Of a stretch of 64,000 nucleotides of DNA, positions 46,891 through 55,957 are shown one piece after another. The DNA is from Mucilaginibacter paludis DSM 18603 (GTDB taxonomy: Bacteria; Bacteroidota; Bacteroidia; Sphingobacteriales; Sphingobacteriaceae). The notes beneath the pieces are model-generated. The model searched no databases, was not told the origin of the DNA, and saw only the letters and a list, made by a program, of their open reading frames with translations. Location of the stretch: positions 248,001 to 312,000 of the forward strand of contig NZ_CM001403.1 of assembly GCF_000166195.2 (NCBI RefSeq). Direction: 5' to 3'. Numbering within the stretch: position 1 is the first letter of the stretch; each line of letters begins with the position of its first letter. The position numbers and the translations under genes are program-made.

Positions 46891-49011
46891 ATGAAGACCA
46901 ATAAATTTTTATGCGTCAGTTTAGCAGTATTGGTAGCAGGCATTATTCTGTCATCATTTTTTACAGGCCCTAAACTGCCGGTAACCAGTTTTAAATTTCC
47001 GTACAAACGGGCAGGTTTAACAGAGCGCCAGGCGGCGGCCCACTTACTTAACAGGTTTAGCTATGGAGCAACACCGGGCCAGGTTGATTCGGTTGTAAAC
47101 ATGGGCTTAGAAAAATGGTTTCAGCAGCAATTAACCGCCTCTCTGCCCGACGATACCCTTAATCAGCATCTGAAAGCTTACGATGCCATTAATTTGAGCA
47201 ATGCCGAAGCCTTAAGCAAATATCCGCAGGGTTTTGTGGTTACCAATATGGCTATTAAGGATAGCGTGATCAGCAAAGACTCTGTTAACAAAGCAGTTAA
47301 TAAAAAAGCTTATAATGATACCCTGAAGGCCTATATGGACCGCAAAGGCTTAAAACCCGATGGCGAACTGTATAAGCAATTTATTGATCAGAATATTTTA
47401 AGGGCGGTATATACCCGTAACCAGTTGCAAGAAGTGCTAACCGATTTTTGGTTTAACCATTTCAACGTATCCTTCACCAAGGGCGAATGTGCTTCGTTTA
47501 TCCCCGCTTACGAAAGGGATGTGATACGCCCTAATGTATTTGGTAAGTTTGATAAACTGTTGCTGGCATCGGCTAAATCGCCTGCGATGTTGTATTTCCT
47601 TGATAATTTTACCAGCGTAGGGCCTCCGGCACCCGCTCCGGCAAAGGCGTCGGCAAAAGCAAAGGCCGCTCCCGGCGGAGATATGATGATGGCCGGCGAC
47701 GCGATGATGAGCGCAGCTAAACCAGCAGGCAATGATATGATGATGGCTGGTGGCGCCGCAAGCAAACCCGCAACCGCGAAACCTGCTGCCGCACCAACTG
47801 ATATGATGGCGATGGCACCCGTTACACCAACGCCAGCCCCCAAAAAGCCCCAGGCACCAGCCAATAAAAACGTTGCCGGCTTAAACGAAAATTACGCCCG
47901 CGAGGTAATGGAACTGCACACTATGGGGGTTGATGGCGGCTATACCCAATCAGATGTAACACAGGCTGCCCGGGTATTAACCGGATGGACCATTTACCCC
48001 ATTAGCAGTTATGGTTACGGCAGCAACATGAAAGGCCTGGTTGACAAAATTGGCGTGAATAATTTAGCCGCGAAGGGATTTGTACACGAGGGCGACTTTT
48101 TATATACGCCGAACCGCCACGATATAGGCGAAAAAACAGTACTGGGGCGCCATTTTGACGGCAAAGGCGGCTACCAGGAAGGTGTCGACCTGTTAGAGAT
48201 GCTGGCCCACCATCCTTCAACAGCTAAATTTATTTCGAGAAAGCTGGCTGTACGCTTTGTAAGCGATAATCCGCCCCAAAGCCTGATTAATAAAATGGCT
48301 AAAACTTTTACCGAGCAAGATGGTGATATCAGCCAGGTTTTGATCACGATGGTTACATCGCCTGAATTTTGGAACAGCAAGGCCCTGCGCGAAAAAACAA
48401 AATCGCCGTTTGAATTGGTTGTTAGTTCGGTACGCAGCTTAAATGCCGACGTGCAGGACCCCTACCAATTATACAACTGGATGAACAGAATGGGACAGAA
48501 AATATATTATTACCAGGCTCCAACAGGTTTTCCGGATAGGGGCCAATACTGGATCAACACCGGTTCATTACTCAACCGGATGAACTTTGGCCTGGCCCTG
48601 GCGCAACAACGCATACCGGGGGTTAAGGTTAACCTGGCAGCGCTCAACAATCACCACGAACCAGAGAGCGCCAATGCTGCCTTAATTACATATAGCAAAC
48701 TGGTAATGCCCGAGCGTAACCTGGATAAAACTTATAAACAGCTTGTCCCTTTATTAAATGATCCGGCCCTGGCCGATAAAGTGAACAATGCAGCAGGTAA
48801 GGCCCAATCTCCCGCTCCATCCGCACCCGACCGGCCAACTGTTGGCGCTCCGGGCGACATGGCAACCATGAGCGCGGTTACACCGGAAAAGCCCAAGCCA
48901 ATGGTTAAAGACTCACCCAAAACAACTGCGCAGGCCAACAGTGCCGGCAATAACATGTTGGCGCAGGTGGTAGGTATTATCATCGGTTCGCCGGAGTTTC
49001 AAAGACGATAA
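46891..49011 (+). CDS. DUF1800 family protein with Met/Ala-rich insert
   Basis: 706 residues. Signal/anchor MKTNKFLCVSLAVLVAGIIL, then DUF1800 features: AAAHLLNRFSYGATPGQVD, LQEVLTDFWFNHFNVSF, NYAREVMELHTMGVDGGYTQ, VTQAARVLTGWTI, FISRKLAVRFVSDNPP. Between the two conserved halves (about 247-330) is a low-complexity insert of Ala, Pro, Lys and Met with repeated DMMMAG-type steps (GGDMMMAGDAMMSAAKPAG), and a second such stretch is near 635-690 (PGDMATMSAVTPEKPKPM). DUF1800 genes are usually followed by a DUF1501 gene; none is present here. Function of the family is unknown; export is likely. Confidence 0.9.
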   Translation: MKTNKFLCVSLAVLVAGIILSSFFTGPKLPVTSFKFPYKRAGLTERQAAAHLLNRFSYGATPGQVDSVVNMGLEKWFQQQLTASLPDDTLNQHLKAYDAINLSNAEALSKYPQGFVVTNMAIKDSVISKDSVNKAVNKKAYNDTLKAYMDRKGLKPDGELYKQFIDQNILRAVYTRNQLQEVLTDFWFNHFNVSFTKGECASFIPAYERDVIRPNVFGKFDKLLLASAKSPAMLYFLDNFTSVGPPAPAPAKASAKAKAAPGGDMMMAGDAMMSAAKPAGNDMMMAGGAASKPATAKPAAAPTDMMAMAPVTPTPAPKKPQAPANKNVAGLNENYAREVMELHTMGVDGGYTQSDVTQAARVLTGWTIYPISSYGYGSNMKGLVDKIGVNNLAAKGFVHEGDFLYTPNRHDIGEKTVLGRHFDGKGGYQEGVDLLEMLAHHPSTAKFISRKLAVRFVSDNPPQSLINKMAKTFTEQDGDISQVLITMVTSPEFWNSKALREKTKSPFELVVSSVRSLNADVQDPYQLYNWMNRMGQKIYYYQAPTGFPDRGQYWINTGSLLNRMNFGLALAQQRIPGVKVNLAALNNHHEPESANAALITYSKLVMPERNLDKTYKQLVPLLNDPALADKVNNAAGKAQSPAPSAPDRPTVGAPGDMATMSAVTPEKPKPMVKDSPKTTAQANSAGNNMLAQVVGIIIGSPEFQRR

Positions 49012-49163
49012 CCGGGTGCTGAGTAGGGAGCCCATAGTCCATAAATTGAGAGCAACTCCAGGGCTGTAAAGTGAGCAGTTATTGGGGTCTGTGGGGTTTC
49101 GGATCCGGATTCAGGTAAAAAACCATGAACTCTCTACTCCCTCTATTTTTCTAACTTATAATT

Positions 49164-49199
49164 AAGTACTTTTCAAGCAAGTTGAAAAGTACTTTTTAT
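49164..49199 (+). terminator. Rho-independent terminator after the DUF1800 gene
   Basis: Perfect 13-bp stem AAGTACTTTTCAA (49164-49176) and TTGAAAAGTACTT (49182-49194), 5-base loop, ending in a TTTATT tail, about 150 bases after the stop codon. Confidence 0.75.
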
Positions 49200-49342
49200 T
49201 AACATAGAATTTACTTATTAACTACAAAAGTCAGATGGTAAATTTACATTTCTATGAATGTAATAATTTCAAGATATTTTTTCTTTGTATCAGCGAAACA
49301 GTTTATCGCTAATTGCGGATCAATAAAACTGTTAAGCATAAT

Positions 49343-50392
49343 ATGAAGAGAAAGATACTATTTATCACAGGTTCACTTAATCAAACATCGCAAATGCATC
49401 AGATAGCGCAGCAACTGGTGGATTACGATTGCTGGTTTAGCCAATTTTTTACAGATATACCGTGGGTTAATAACCTGATTAAGCATACTACTCTTCTGGA
49501 TAACACCATACTTTCGGGCCACTTTAAAAAGAACTCCGAAGAATATTTAATACGAAATGGCCTGCAAATAGACTACCAGGCCAAAAAGAATGAATACGAT
49601 CTGGTGGTATGCTGCAGCGACCTGCACTTACCCGAACGCCTGCGGAATACTAAAACCGTATGGGTACAGGAAGGTATGACTGATAAATATACCTGGTTAA
49701 GTAAGGTAATACAAAAGCTAAACTGGTCGCCCATTTTAAGCGGCGGAACTTCGCTCAACGGCGCATCAAACATTTGTGATATTTATTGTGCCGCATCCGA
49801 AGGGTATAAAAAACAGTTTTCAAAATTAGGCACCGATGCCAGCAAAATTGTTGTTACAGGGATGCCTAACTATGATAACATTAACCAGTTTGTTGATAAT
49901 GATTTTCCGCATCGCAACTACGTGATGGTAGCCACTACGGATATGCGCGAAACTTATCGCGCAGAAAATCGGCCGGCTTTTATCAGGGAAGCTGTGAAAA
50001 TAGCCAATGGCCGCAAGTTGTTATTTAAGCTGCACCCTAACGAAAAGCTTAGCCGAGCCGAGGCCGAGATACGCCAGCATGCGCCCGAAGGTACATTGAT
50101 CTATCAAAGTGGAAATACCAACCACATGATAGCCAATTGTGAAGAATTAATTACCCAGTATTCTACCGTAGTATATATTGGTATGGCACTCGGTAAAAAG
50201 GTACACTCGTATTTTGCTATGGAGCAGTTGAAAGAGCTGGCCCCTATTCAAAACGGAGGTACATCAGCTTATAATATCGCCCACATCTGCCGTAATTTCA
50301 TTGAACACAACGAGATCAGGACTGATTTTGCCAATCCGTACCTGGAGTTGGAGCAAGTACTGAGCAGCCTGAACATGGCTGCAAATGCGTAG
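49343..50392 (+). CDS. Putative GT-B-type glycosyl/glycerophosphotransferase-like protein
   Basis: 349 residues, no signal peptide. The C-terminal half looks like the second Rossmann domain of GT-B enzymes of the CDP-glycerol transferase/capsule-export type: VATTDMRETYRAENRPAFIR, then LLFKLHPNEKLSRAEAEI (K-x-HP block), then IANCEELITQYSTVVYIGMA (S/T-S-V-x-x-x-G nucleotide-binding style) and KVHSYF. The N-terminal half has FITGSLNQTSQMHQIAQQL and DLVVCCSDLHLPERL. Function is not certain; a cell-surface glycan role is plausible. ATG 49343 (MKRKILFITG) is preferred over 49313. The 3' end abuts dispersed repeat R5. Confidence 0.55.
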   Translation: MKRKILFITGSLNQTSQMHQIAQQLVDYDCWFSQFFTDIPWVNNLIKHTTLLDNTILSGHFKKNSEEYLIRNGLQIDYQAKKNEYDLVVCCSDLHLPERLRNTKTVWVQEGMTDKYTWLSKVIQKLNWSPILSGGTSLNGASNICDIYCAASEGYKKQFSKLGTDASKIVVTGMPNYDNINQFVDNDFPHRNYVMVATTDMRETYRAENRPAFIREAVKIANGRKLLFKLHPNEKLSRAEAEIRQHAPEGTLIYQSGNTNHMIANCEELITQYSTVVYIGMALGKKVHSYFAMEQLKELAPIQNGGTSAYNIAHICRNFIEHNEIRTDFANPYLELEQVLSSLNMAANA

Positions 50393-50620
50393 CACAGGCA
50401 AAAGCGGGCAAAGGCCTGACTGCACGCCGGGCCGGGTTTGGCCTCGTGGGCGGAAGGATCGGGCAGTCTTGATTTTTTTGGTTACTTTTTGTATCAAGAC
50501 AAAAAGTAACAAGCTCTTCCGCGGCGATTGAGCGGGCCGATGCTATAAGTTAAGAATACTGATTTTTCGCGCGAAATAACTACTTTGATAATCAAATACT
50601 TAAGAAGACATCATTGTAAA
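50393..50620. repeat. Dispersed intergenic repeat, copy R5 (5'-truncated)
   Basis: Starts within CACAGGCAAAAGCGGGCAAA, right at the stop of the gene before it, so about the first 80 bases of the unit are missing. It keeps the GACTGCACGCCGGGCCGGG block, GGATCGGGCAGTCTTGAT, the GTTACTTTTTGT / ACAAAAAGTAAC hairpin and GCGGCGATTGAGCGGG, and ends in ATCATTGTAAATAAG. No IS110 target segment. Confidence 0.8.
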
Positions 50621-50736
50621 TAAGCCGAAATAGTAAGTTATCAAACCAACCCTCAGTTAACCATCCTCATAATATCGCTTCTGTTTTCAGTCTTCCAATC
50701 GTTATCTTACTTTTGCTGCTTGTTAATCAATTCAAG

Positions 50737-51393
50737 ATGAAGAGAACGATATCAGGCTTATTTGCGGGACTTATCCTGTTGTGCGCATGTGGCCATAAAA
50801 AAACCGATGAGGGAACGATCACTTATAGTGTGGAGTATGAATTACCGGATAGCTTAAAGCAATATGCCTCCTATTTGCCCAAACAAGCCATAGTTTATTT
50901 TAAAGGCGATTCAACCATCAGCATACAAGAAGCCAGTGAGGAATCAACCAGTGTAATTACCCACGCCAACACGCACTTTATGCGGGCGCTGCTTAAATCG
51001 GCCACCAAACATTACGCGGTTGACTACGATAAAGCGGCACAGGCAGAAGAGGTAGCCACCATGCCGTCATACACCTTTACCAAAACCGCTGATGCCAAAA
51101 CCATTGCAGGTTATCATGCTGCAAAATATACGTTGAAGGATAAAGCAACTGGCGAAAATGCCGAAGCCTGGTTCACCAAAGATGTTTCTATTATCCCCAA
51201 TTCCTTAACCACCAGCATGGATACCACGTTAGGGGTACCTTTAGCATTTACCATTAAACAGAATGGCATTATAGTTAAAACAACGGTAAAGGAAATCAAA
51301 TTTGACCCGGTGCCCGCCGGTGTATTTTTGACACCTAAAGGATATGAGTTTTTAACGCCACAACAGTTCAGGGAAATGACAACGGGCAATTAG
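50737..51393 (+). CDS. Lipoprotein of unknown function (DUF4412/GLPGLI-like)
   Basis: 218 residues with a lipoprotein signal MKRTISGLFAGLILLCAC (Cys18), then GTITYSVEYELPD, the beta-strand opening seen in DUF4412 and GLPGLI-type proteins, followed by IVYFKGDSTIS and a middle TIAGYHAAKYTLKD-x-ATGENAEAWFT block. This architecture is common in Bacteroidota periplasmic lipoproteins without known function. ATG 50713 would add eight residues before the signal; 50737 is preferred. Followed by a TGAT-rich tract (51397-51450). Confidence 0.7.
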   Translation: MKRTISGLFAGLILLCACGHKKTDEGTITYSVEYELPDSLKQYASYLPKQAIVYFKGDSTISIQEASEESTSVITHANTHFMRALLKSATKHYAVDYDKAAQAEEVATMPSYTFTKTADAKTIAGYHAAKYTLKDKATGENAEAWFTKDVSIIPNSLTTSMDTTLGVPLAFTIKQNGIIVKTTVKEIKFDPVPAGVFLTPKGYEFLTPQQFREMTTGN

Positions 51394-51562
51394 GCATTAA
51401 TTGAATGACTGATTTATTGAATGATTGATTTGTGTTTTTTAATGATTGATCGGTTTATGATTTGTTGATTACACCGCTCAGGAAAATTGCCAGCTTATTT
51501 CTATTATTCGGAGGTTCTGTTATTTCTTATCCTACATCAAGTGTGAAACCCTAAAACCGGGG

Positions 51563-51570
51563 TACATTTG
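51563..51570 (+). promoter_or_regulatory. Bacteroidota -7 box of the dioxygenase operon
   Basis: TACATTTG fits TAnnTTTG, 22 bases before ATG 51593 with a normal AT-rich leader (AAAACAAAATG). Best-placed promoter match of the cluster. Confidence 0.5.
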
Positions 51571-51592
51571 TATAACAAAATAAGAAAACAAA

Positions 51593-52528
51593 ATGGAAAA
51601 TCAAATATTAGGACTACACCACATTACCGCCATAGCAGGTAATGCCAAACGCAACTTAAACTTTTATACTAAAACATTAGGACTTCACCTGGTTAAAAAA
51701 ACTGTAAATTTTGACGACCCGAATACCTACCACTTGTATTATGGCGACAAAGGCGGCTCGCCCGGAACCATTTTAACTTTTTTTCCATGGGAAGGTATTG
51801 CCCCCGGCAGAAGAGGTGCACGCCAGGCTACCGAGATTGGCTACTCTATTCCGGCAAACAGCCTGGATTTCTGGCTGAAACGTTTTGAGGATCATAACGT
51901 GATTTATAATAAAGTTTCCGAAAAATTTGGCGAACAATATATCACCGCGCTTGACCCCGACGGTTTAAAACTGGAATTAACCGTATCTAAAAACGAGGAT
52001 AACCGTACACCTTGGGAAACTGCTGAAATTACTGCCGAAAACGCTTTAAAAGGGTTCCACAGCATTACCATTACCACCAACAAGATGCAGCCAACGGCAG
52101 ATATCCTGACCAATATATTCGGCTACAAATTATTGGAGCAAAATGTTAACAGGTACCGTTTTATTACCAACACTGTAGGCAACGCAAACATTGTTGACCT
52201 GGTAGAAGTTGCAGGCGAAGTTGCCGGGCATGTGGCAGGCGGCTCGGTTCACCATGTGGCTTTCCGTGTAGCTAACGATCAGATACTGATGCACTACCGT
52301 GATATTATTGCCAACGCCGGTTTACATATCACAGAAAAGATTGACCGTAACTATTTCTATTCGCTGTATTTCCGCGAACCAGGAGGCGTATTGTTTGAAT
52401 TAGCCAGTGATAATCCGGGTTTTGCCGTGGATGAATCAGTAGAAGAGTTGGGTACTCATTTAATGTTACCTGCACAATACGAGCAACACCGTGCAGAGAT
52501 AGAAAAGAATTTGCCCAAACTGGATTAA
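51593..52528 (+). CDS. Ring-cleaving (extradiol-type) VOC dioxygenase, MhqO-like
   Basis: 311 residues made of two vicinal-oxygen-chelate modules: module 1 starts LGLHHITAIAGNAKRNLNFY and TLGLHLVKKTVNFDDPNTYH; module 2 starts GFHSITITTNKMQPTADILT. Metal ligands are His in LHHIT, His in VHHVAFRV and Glu in LFELASDNPGF. The protein matches MhqO/LinE-like enzymes that cleave hydroquinones or act in quinone stress. It starts the operon with a hydrolase 10 bases downstream and a Crp/Fnr gene after it; the pairing dioxygenase-esterase recalls the mhq genes of Bacillus. Confidence 0.85.
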   Translation: MENQILGLHHITAIAGNAKRNLNFYTKTLGLHLVKKTVNFDDPNTYHLYYGDKGGSPGTILTFFPWEGIAPGRRGARQATEIGYSIPANSLDFWLKRFEDHNVIYNKVSEKFGEQYITALDPDGLKLELTVSKNEDNRTPWETAEITAENALKGFHSITITTNKMQPTADILTNIFGYKLLEQNVNRYRFITNTVGNANIVDLVEVAGEVAGHVAGGSVHHVAFRVANDQILMHYRDIIANAGLHITEKIDRNYFYSLYFREPGGVLFELASDNPGFAVDESVEELGTHLMLPAQYEQHRAEIEKNLPKLD

Positions 52529-52538
52529 TTACATCACC

Positions 52539-53162
52539 ATGTACACACACAGCAAACAAATTATAACAGCCGGTGCCCCCATAGCTCAAGCCAGGGGGGC
52601 GCTGGTTATGCTGCATGGCCGGGGCGCCAGTGCGCAGGATATTATTTCGTTATCGCGTAGCTTAAATGTTAGCCAAATGGCTATTTATGCGCCGCAGGCG
52701 ACCAACAGCAGCTGGTACCCTTATAGCTTTATGGTACCGCAGGATCAAAATCAACCGGCTTTAGATTCGGCCCTCGCCGTTATTGGTGAGCTGGTAGACG
52801 ATATTTTATCAGCAGGTATACCTGCCGATAAAATATATTTTGCCGGCTTCTCGCAGGGAGCCTGTTTAACTTTAGAATTCATTGCACGCCATGCACAGCA
52901 ATATGGCGGTGCGGTAGCCTTTACCGGCGGATTGATTGGTAAAGAGTTAGAAACGGGCAACTATAAAGGTGATTTTAATAACACACCTGTATTGATTACA
53001 ACCGGCGACCCCGACCCGCATGTGCCAGTGAGCCGGGTGCAGCAAAGCGTAGAAACCCTGAAGGCCATGGGTGCCGATGTAACATCAAAAGTTTACCCCG
53101 GCCGCCCGCATACCATTTTAGCCGACGAGATTAAGTTAGCCAACCAGTATATATTCAAATAA
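52539..53162 (+). CDS. Alpha/beta hydrolase (carboxylesterase/phospholipase), MhqD-like
   Basis: 207 residues of the phospholipase/carboxylesterase family: oxyanion region VMLHGRGASAQD, nucleophile elbow FAGFSQGACLTLEF (Ser), Asp in TTGDPDPHVPVSRV and His in GRPHTILADEI, a complete triad. Encoded 10 bases after the dioxygenase; the same pair (MhqO, MhqD) protects Bacillus against quinones and catechols, so a similar role is likely here. Cytoplasmic, no signal peptide. Confidence 0.87.
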   Translation: MYTHSKQIITAGAPIAQARGALVMLHGRGASAQDIISLSRSLNVSQMAIYAPQATNSSWYPYSFMVPQDQNQPALDSALAVIGELVDDILSAGIPADKIYFAGFSQGACLTLEFIARHAQQYGGAVAFTGGLIGKELETGNYKGDFNNTPVLITTGDPDPHVPVSRVQQSVETLKAMGADVTSKVYPGRPHTILADEIKLANQYIFK

Positions 53163-53206
53163 TAACCTAAATTGCGAGCTAAAACACCGCAAAAGGTTAT
53201 TATCAC

Positions 53207-53812
53207 ATGTCTACAGAGCTGATCATTAAAAGTGTTAGTCGTTACATCCAATTATCGGATGATGAAAAGAATTATTTTGTATCCCTGCTCCAGCCCAAAA
53301 CCATTAAGCGCAAGCATTTTGTTTTAAGGGAGGGGCAGGTTTGCAAATATTCTACTTTTGTACTTTCGGGATGTTTACGCGGCTTTACGCTGGATAGTAA
53401 TGGTTTTGAACATGTACTTAACTTTGGCCCTGCCGGTTGGTGGATTGCAGATATGTACAGCCTGATTACCCAAAAGCCAGGTATCCTTAATATTGAAGCC
53501 TTAGAAGATACCGAAGCGCTTACCTTATCAAAAACAGACCAGGAAAAATTATACACCAAAATCCCGCAGTTTGAACGTTTTTTTCGCATCATTACCGAAA
53601 ACTCGCTGGTATCCTATCAGCAACGTTTGATTGATAACCTGAGCCTTACCGCCGAAGACCGTTTCCATAACTTTTGCAAACGGTACCCCACCCTGATCAA
53701 CGGTATCCCCAAAAAACAAATTGCCGCCTATATTGGCGTTACGCCGGAGTTTTTTAGCCGGATGCAACATAACTTGTTGAAGAAAGACAGGAATGCGCCC
53801 ATCAAACGGTAA
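53207..53812 (+). CDS. Crp/Fnr family transcriptional regulator
   Basis: 201 residues: N-terminal cyclic-nucleotide-binding-like domain (KRKHFVLREGQVCKYSTFVL, GCLRGFTLDSNGFEHVLNFG) and C-terminal HTH (IPKKQIAAYIGVTPEFFSRM). No cysteine cluster of FNR type. In Bacteroidota such proteins often regulate the genes next to them; here it follows the dioxygenase and esterase by 44 bases and is probably co-transcribed, so autoregulation of the cluster is plausible. The insertion of a repeat and IS110 after it separates it from the pirin gene. Confidence 0.9.
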   Translation: MSTELIIKSVSRYIQLSDDEKNYFVSLLQPKTIKRKHFVLREGQVCKYSTFVLSGCLRGFTLDSNGFEHVLNFGPAGWWIADMYSLITQKPGILNIEALEDTEALTLSKTDQEKLYTKIPQFERFFRIITENSLVSYQQRLIDNLSLTAEDRFHNFCKRYPTLINGIPKKQIAAYIGVTPEFFSRMQHNLLKKDRNAPIKR

Positions 53813-54345
53813 GCTGTTAGTTATCCCGATCAATAATGACTTATAAGCAACTGACCCGGTCAAGCGGAAAAAACAGGGATGAAATTTGAAACTTTGTAGA
53901 TTGTTAGGTACAGAAAGAAAAGTGCGCAAAAGCCTGACTGTACGCCGGGCTGGGAGCTGGCCTGTGGCAGAAAGATCAAGCAGTCTTGATTTTATTCACC
54001 TGTTGTTTGTTTTTTACGGTGTTCATGAGCCCCATGCGGTCGGTATTGGTTACTTTTGTGTCAAGACAAATTGCGTTAGCAATGATTCACACCAAAAACA
54101 AACAAAAGTGAATAACGTAACAGCCCTCCCGCGGCGACTGAGTGGGCCAATGTTTTAAATTAAGAGCTACTGATTATTAACGCAAAATAAGCGATTGACA
54201 ATCAGCCCAACCGATATGCTGTATATTTATTACGCGCAAAAGGTCGTATGTATGAAATGGTTCGATAGATGATGTAAAAGAGTTCTTGAAAAAAAGGTTG
54301 TAGCTTAATAGTGAACCATTAACAAACACTTTAAACCAAGAACTC

Positions 54346-55410
54346 ATGAAACAAGGTACACAATTAGATTTTAGCGGACAAACTATTTTTGTTGGCATAG
54401 ATGTACACAAGAAGTCCTGGAAGGTCAGCCTTCGCAGCACCCATATGGAGCTAAAGACGTTTTCCCAGGAACCTTCACCTAAGGCCTTAAGCGGGCATCT
54501 ACAACAGAACTATCCTTCGGCCGATTACAGGCTCGTTTACGAAGCCGGTTTTTGCGGCTTTGGCTATCAGCGACAGTTTAGTGAGCTGGGGATGTCCTGC
54601 ATCGTCGTAAATCCTGCCGATGTCCCGCTGACAGACAAGGAAAAGCAGCGCAAATCAGATACGGTCGATTGCCGGAAACTCAGTAAAACATTAAGTGAAG
54701 GAGCCCTGAAAGGTATCTTCGTGCCTGGCATCGAGCAACAGGATGACCGCGGTATTATCCGTGTTTACCAGCAAATGATCAAAGATCAGACACGCTATAA
54801 GAACCGAATAAAAGGATGGCTTAACTTCCAGGACCAGTCGGTGACGGTAGACACCGATAAATACTGGTCGAATCATTATATCTGCCTGCTCAAGGCCCTT
54901 TGCTTGCCTTCATCAGCACGGATCAACCTGGATATTCTGCTACAGGGATACCAGCAGACCCGTATCATGGTACTCACAGCCACCAGGGAAGTCAGAGCCC
55001 TATCCAGGCAGCCACGTTATCAACAAATTATAAAACTGATCCGGACCATCCCCGGTATAGGCGAGATTACCGCCTTATTATTTGTCACAGAGATCGGCGA
55101 CATTGAACGCTTTGATTCCCTGGATGCCTTGTGTGGATATATAGGCTTGGTACCGGATATGCATAGTTCCGGCGATCAAAAAATCATATTGGGGCTCACT
55201 AAAAGAGCTCATCATCAATTACGGGAGAAGCTTATCGAGGCCTCTTGGATAGCTGTCAGGCTCGACCCGGCCATGACGCTGGCTTTCAATAACCTTTGCA
55301 AAAAAATGAAAAAGAATAAGGCCATCATCAGGATAGCTAAAAAAATGCTCAACCGGATACGGTTCGTTATGAAGAATCAAAAACCTTACGTAACTTCGGT
55401 TGTCAAATAG
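54346..55410 (+). CDS. IS110 family RNA-guided recombinase, copy 2
   Basis: 354 residues, identical in translation to the recombinase at 8481-9545: DEDD residues Asp19, Glu66, Asp105, Asp108 and the HSSG serine motif are all present. The only change I see at the end is the stop codon (TAG). It should be as active as copy 1. Confidence 0.95.
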   Translation: MKQGTQLDFSGQTIFVGIDVHKKSWKVSLRSTHMELKTFSQEPSPKALSGHLQQNYPSADYRLVYEAGFCGFGYQRQFSELGMSCIVVNPADVPLTDKEKQRKSDTVDCRKLSKTLSEGALKGIFVPGIEQQDDRGIIRVYQQMIKDQTRYKNRIKGWLNFQDQSVTVDTDKYWSNHYICLLKALCLPSSARINLDILLQGYQQTRIMVLTATREVRALSRQPRYQQIIKLIRTIPGIGEITALLFVTEIGDIERFDSLDALCGYIGLVPDMHSSGDQKIILGLTKRAHHQLREKLIEASWIAVRLDPAMTLAFNNLCKKMKKNKAIIRIAKKMLNRIRFVMKNQKPYVTSVVK

Positions 55411-55434
55411 GTCCACAAGGACAAATGCCTGATA

Positions 55435-55694
55435 AAGCCGGTTTGGTTTTTTTATGAAATGGGCAAACCGAAGCGAGGGATCTGCGGCCCGAAAGGTGTC
55501 TGCTATACAAAAGGTTACGGTTGCCCTTTTATCCAAATAATTTGAACGCGATCCTGCAGCCTGCAAAGTGTCTGCTTATAGGAGGTTAGCTGGTCATTTA
55601 TCAACGCATTAAAATAAAAATTCGTGAAGGTTTTTTTAGCCATTCAGTGAACAGGATAAATAAAAAGCCTCCTTTGACAGAGGCCTTTATCCGT
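55435..55694 (+). ncRNA. Candidate bridge RNA of IS110 copy 2
   Basis: Same two-loop structure as in copy 1, with GAGGGATC and CAAAAGGT (target loop) and ACGCGATC and ATAGGAGGT (donor loop) unchanged. A single G is deleted just after CAAAAGGTTAC. As the guides are identical, both copies would be addressed to the same site. Confidence 0.6.
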
Positions 55695-55957
55695 GGTTCA
55701 GCAAATCATATTGCTGGCAGGTTGCTCCTCAGCAGCGCCTGTTTCCTCTTTTGATTTGCACTGGAAAGTTAAACAAACAGGGCCATGCTTTGACCAAAAA
55801 TATTTAAAACATTTAAGCAATACGTGTTATAACCCCTTTTTAAGCCCTTTTGCCTCGTTTACCTTGCATATTTCATCATAGGAGGTCCCTCCTCCCGTCG
55901 GGATGACATGATGGAGAGAAATTCAGCACTGAAAATCAAAAACCTTTAAAAAAAACG

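Larger units (their letters stand above)
54246..55887 (+). mobile_element. IS110 family insertion sequence, copy 2
   Basis: Nearly identical to 8381-10023 and one base shorter. The flanking GGTC is again present on both sides (54242-54245 and 55884-55887), in the same position and orientation within the repeat. The stop codon is TAG rather than TAA, and one G is missing after the first guide loop (TTACGGTTG versus TTACGGGTTG). Near-identity means recent amplification. Confidence 0.92.

Noticed and set aside
47508..47864. Minus-strand Gly/Ala/Ile-rich frame of 118 residues
   Set aside because: Mirror of the low-complexity insert in the DUF1800 gene; no start context or family.
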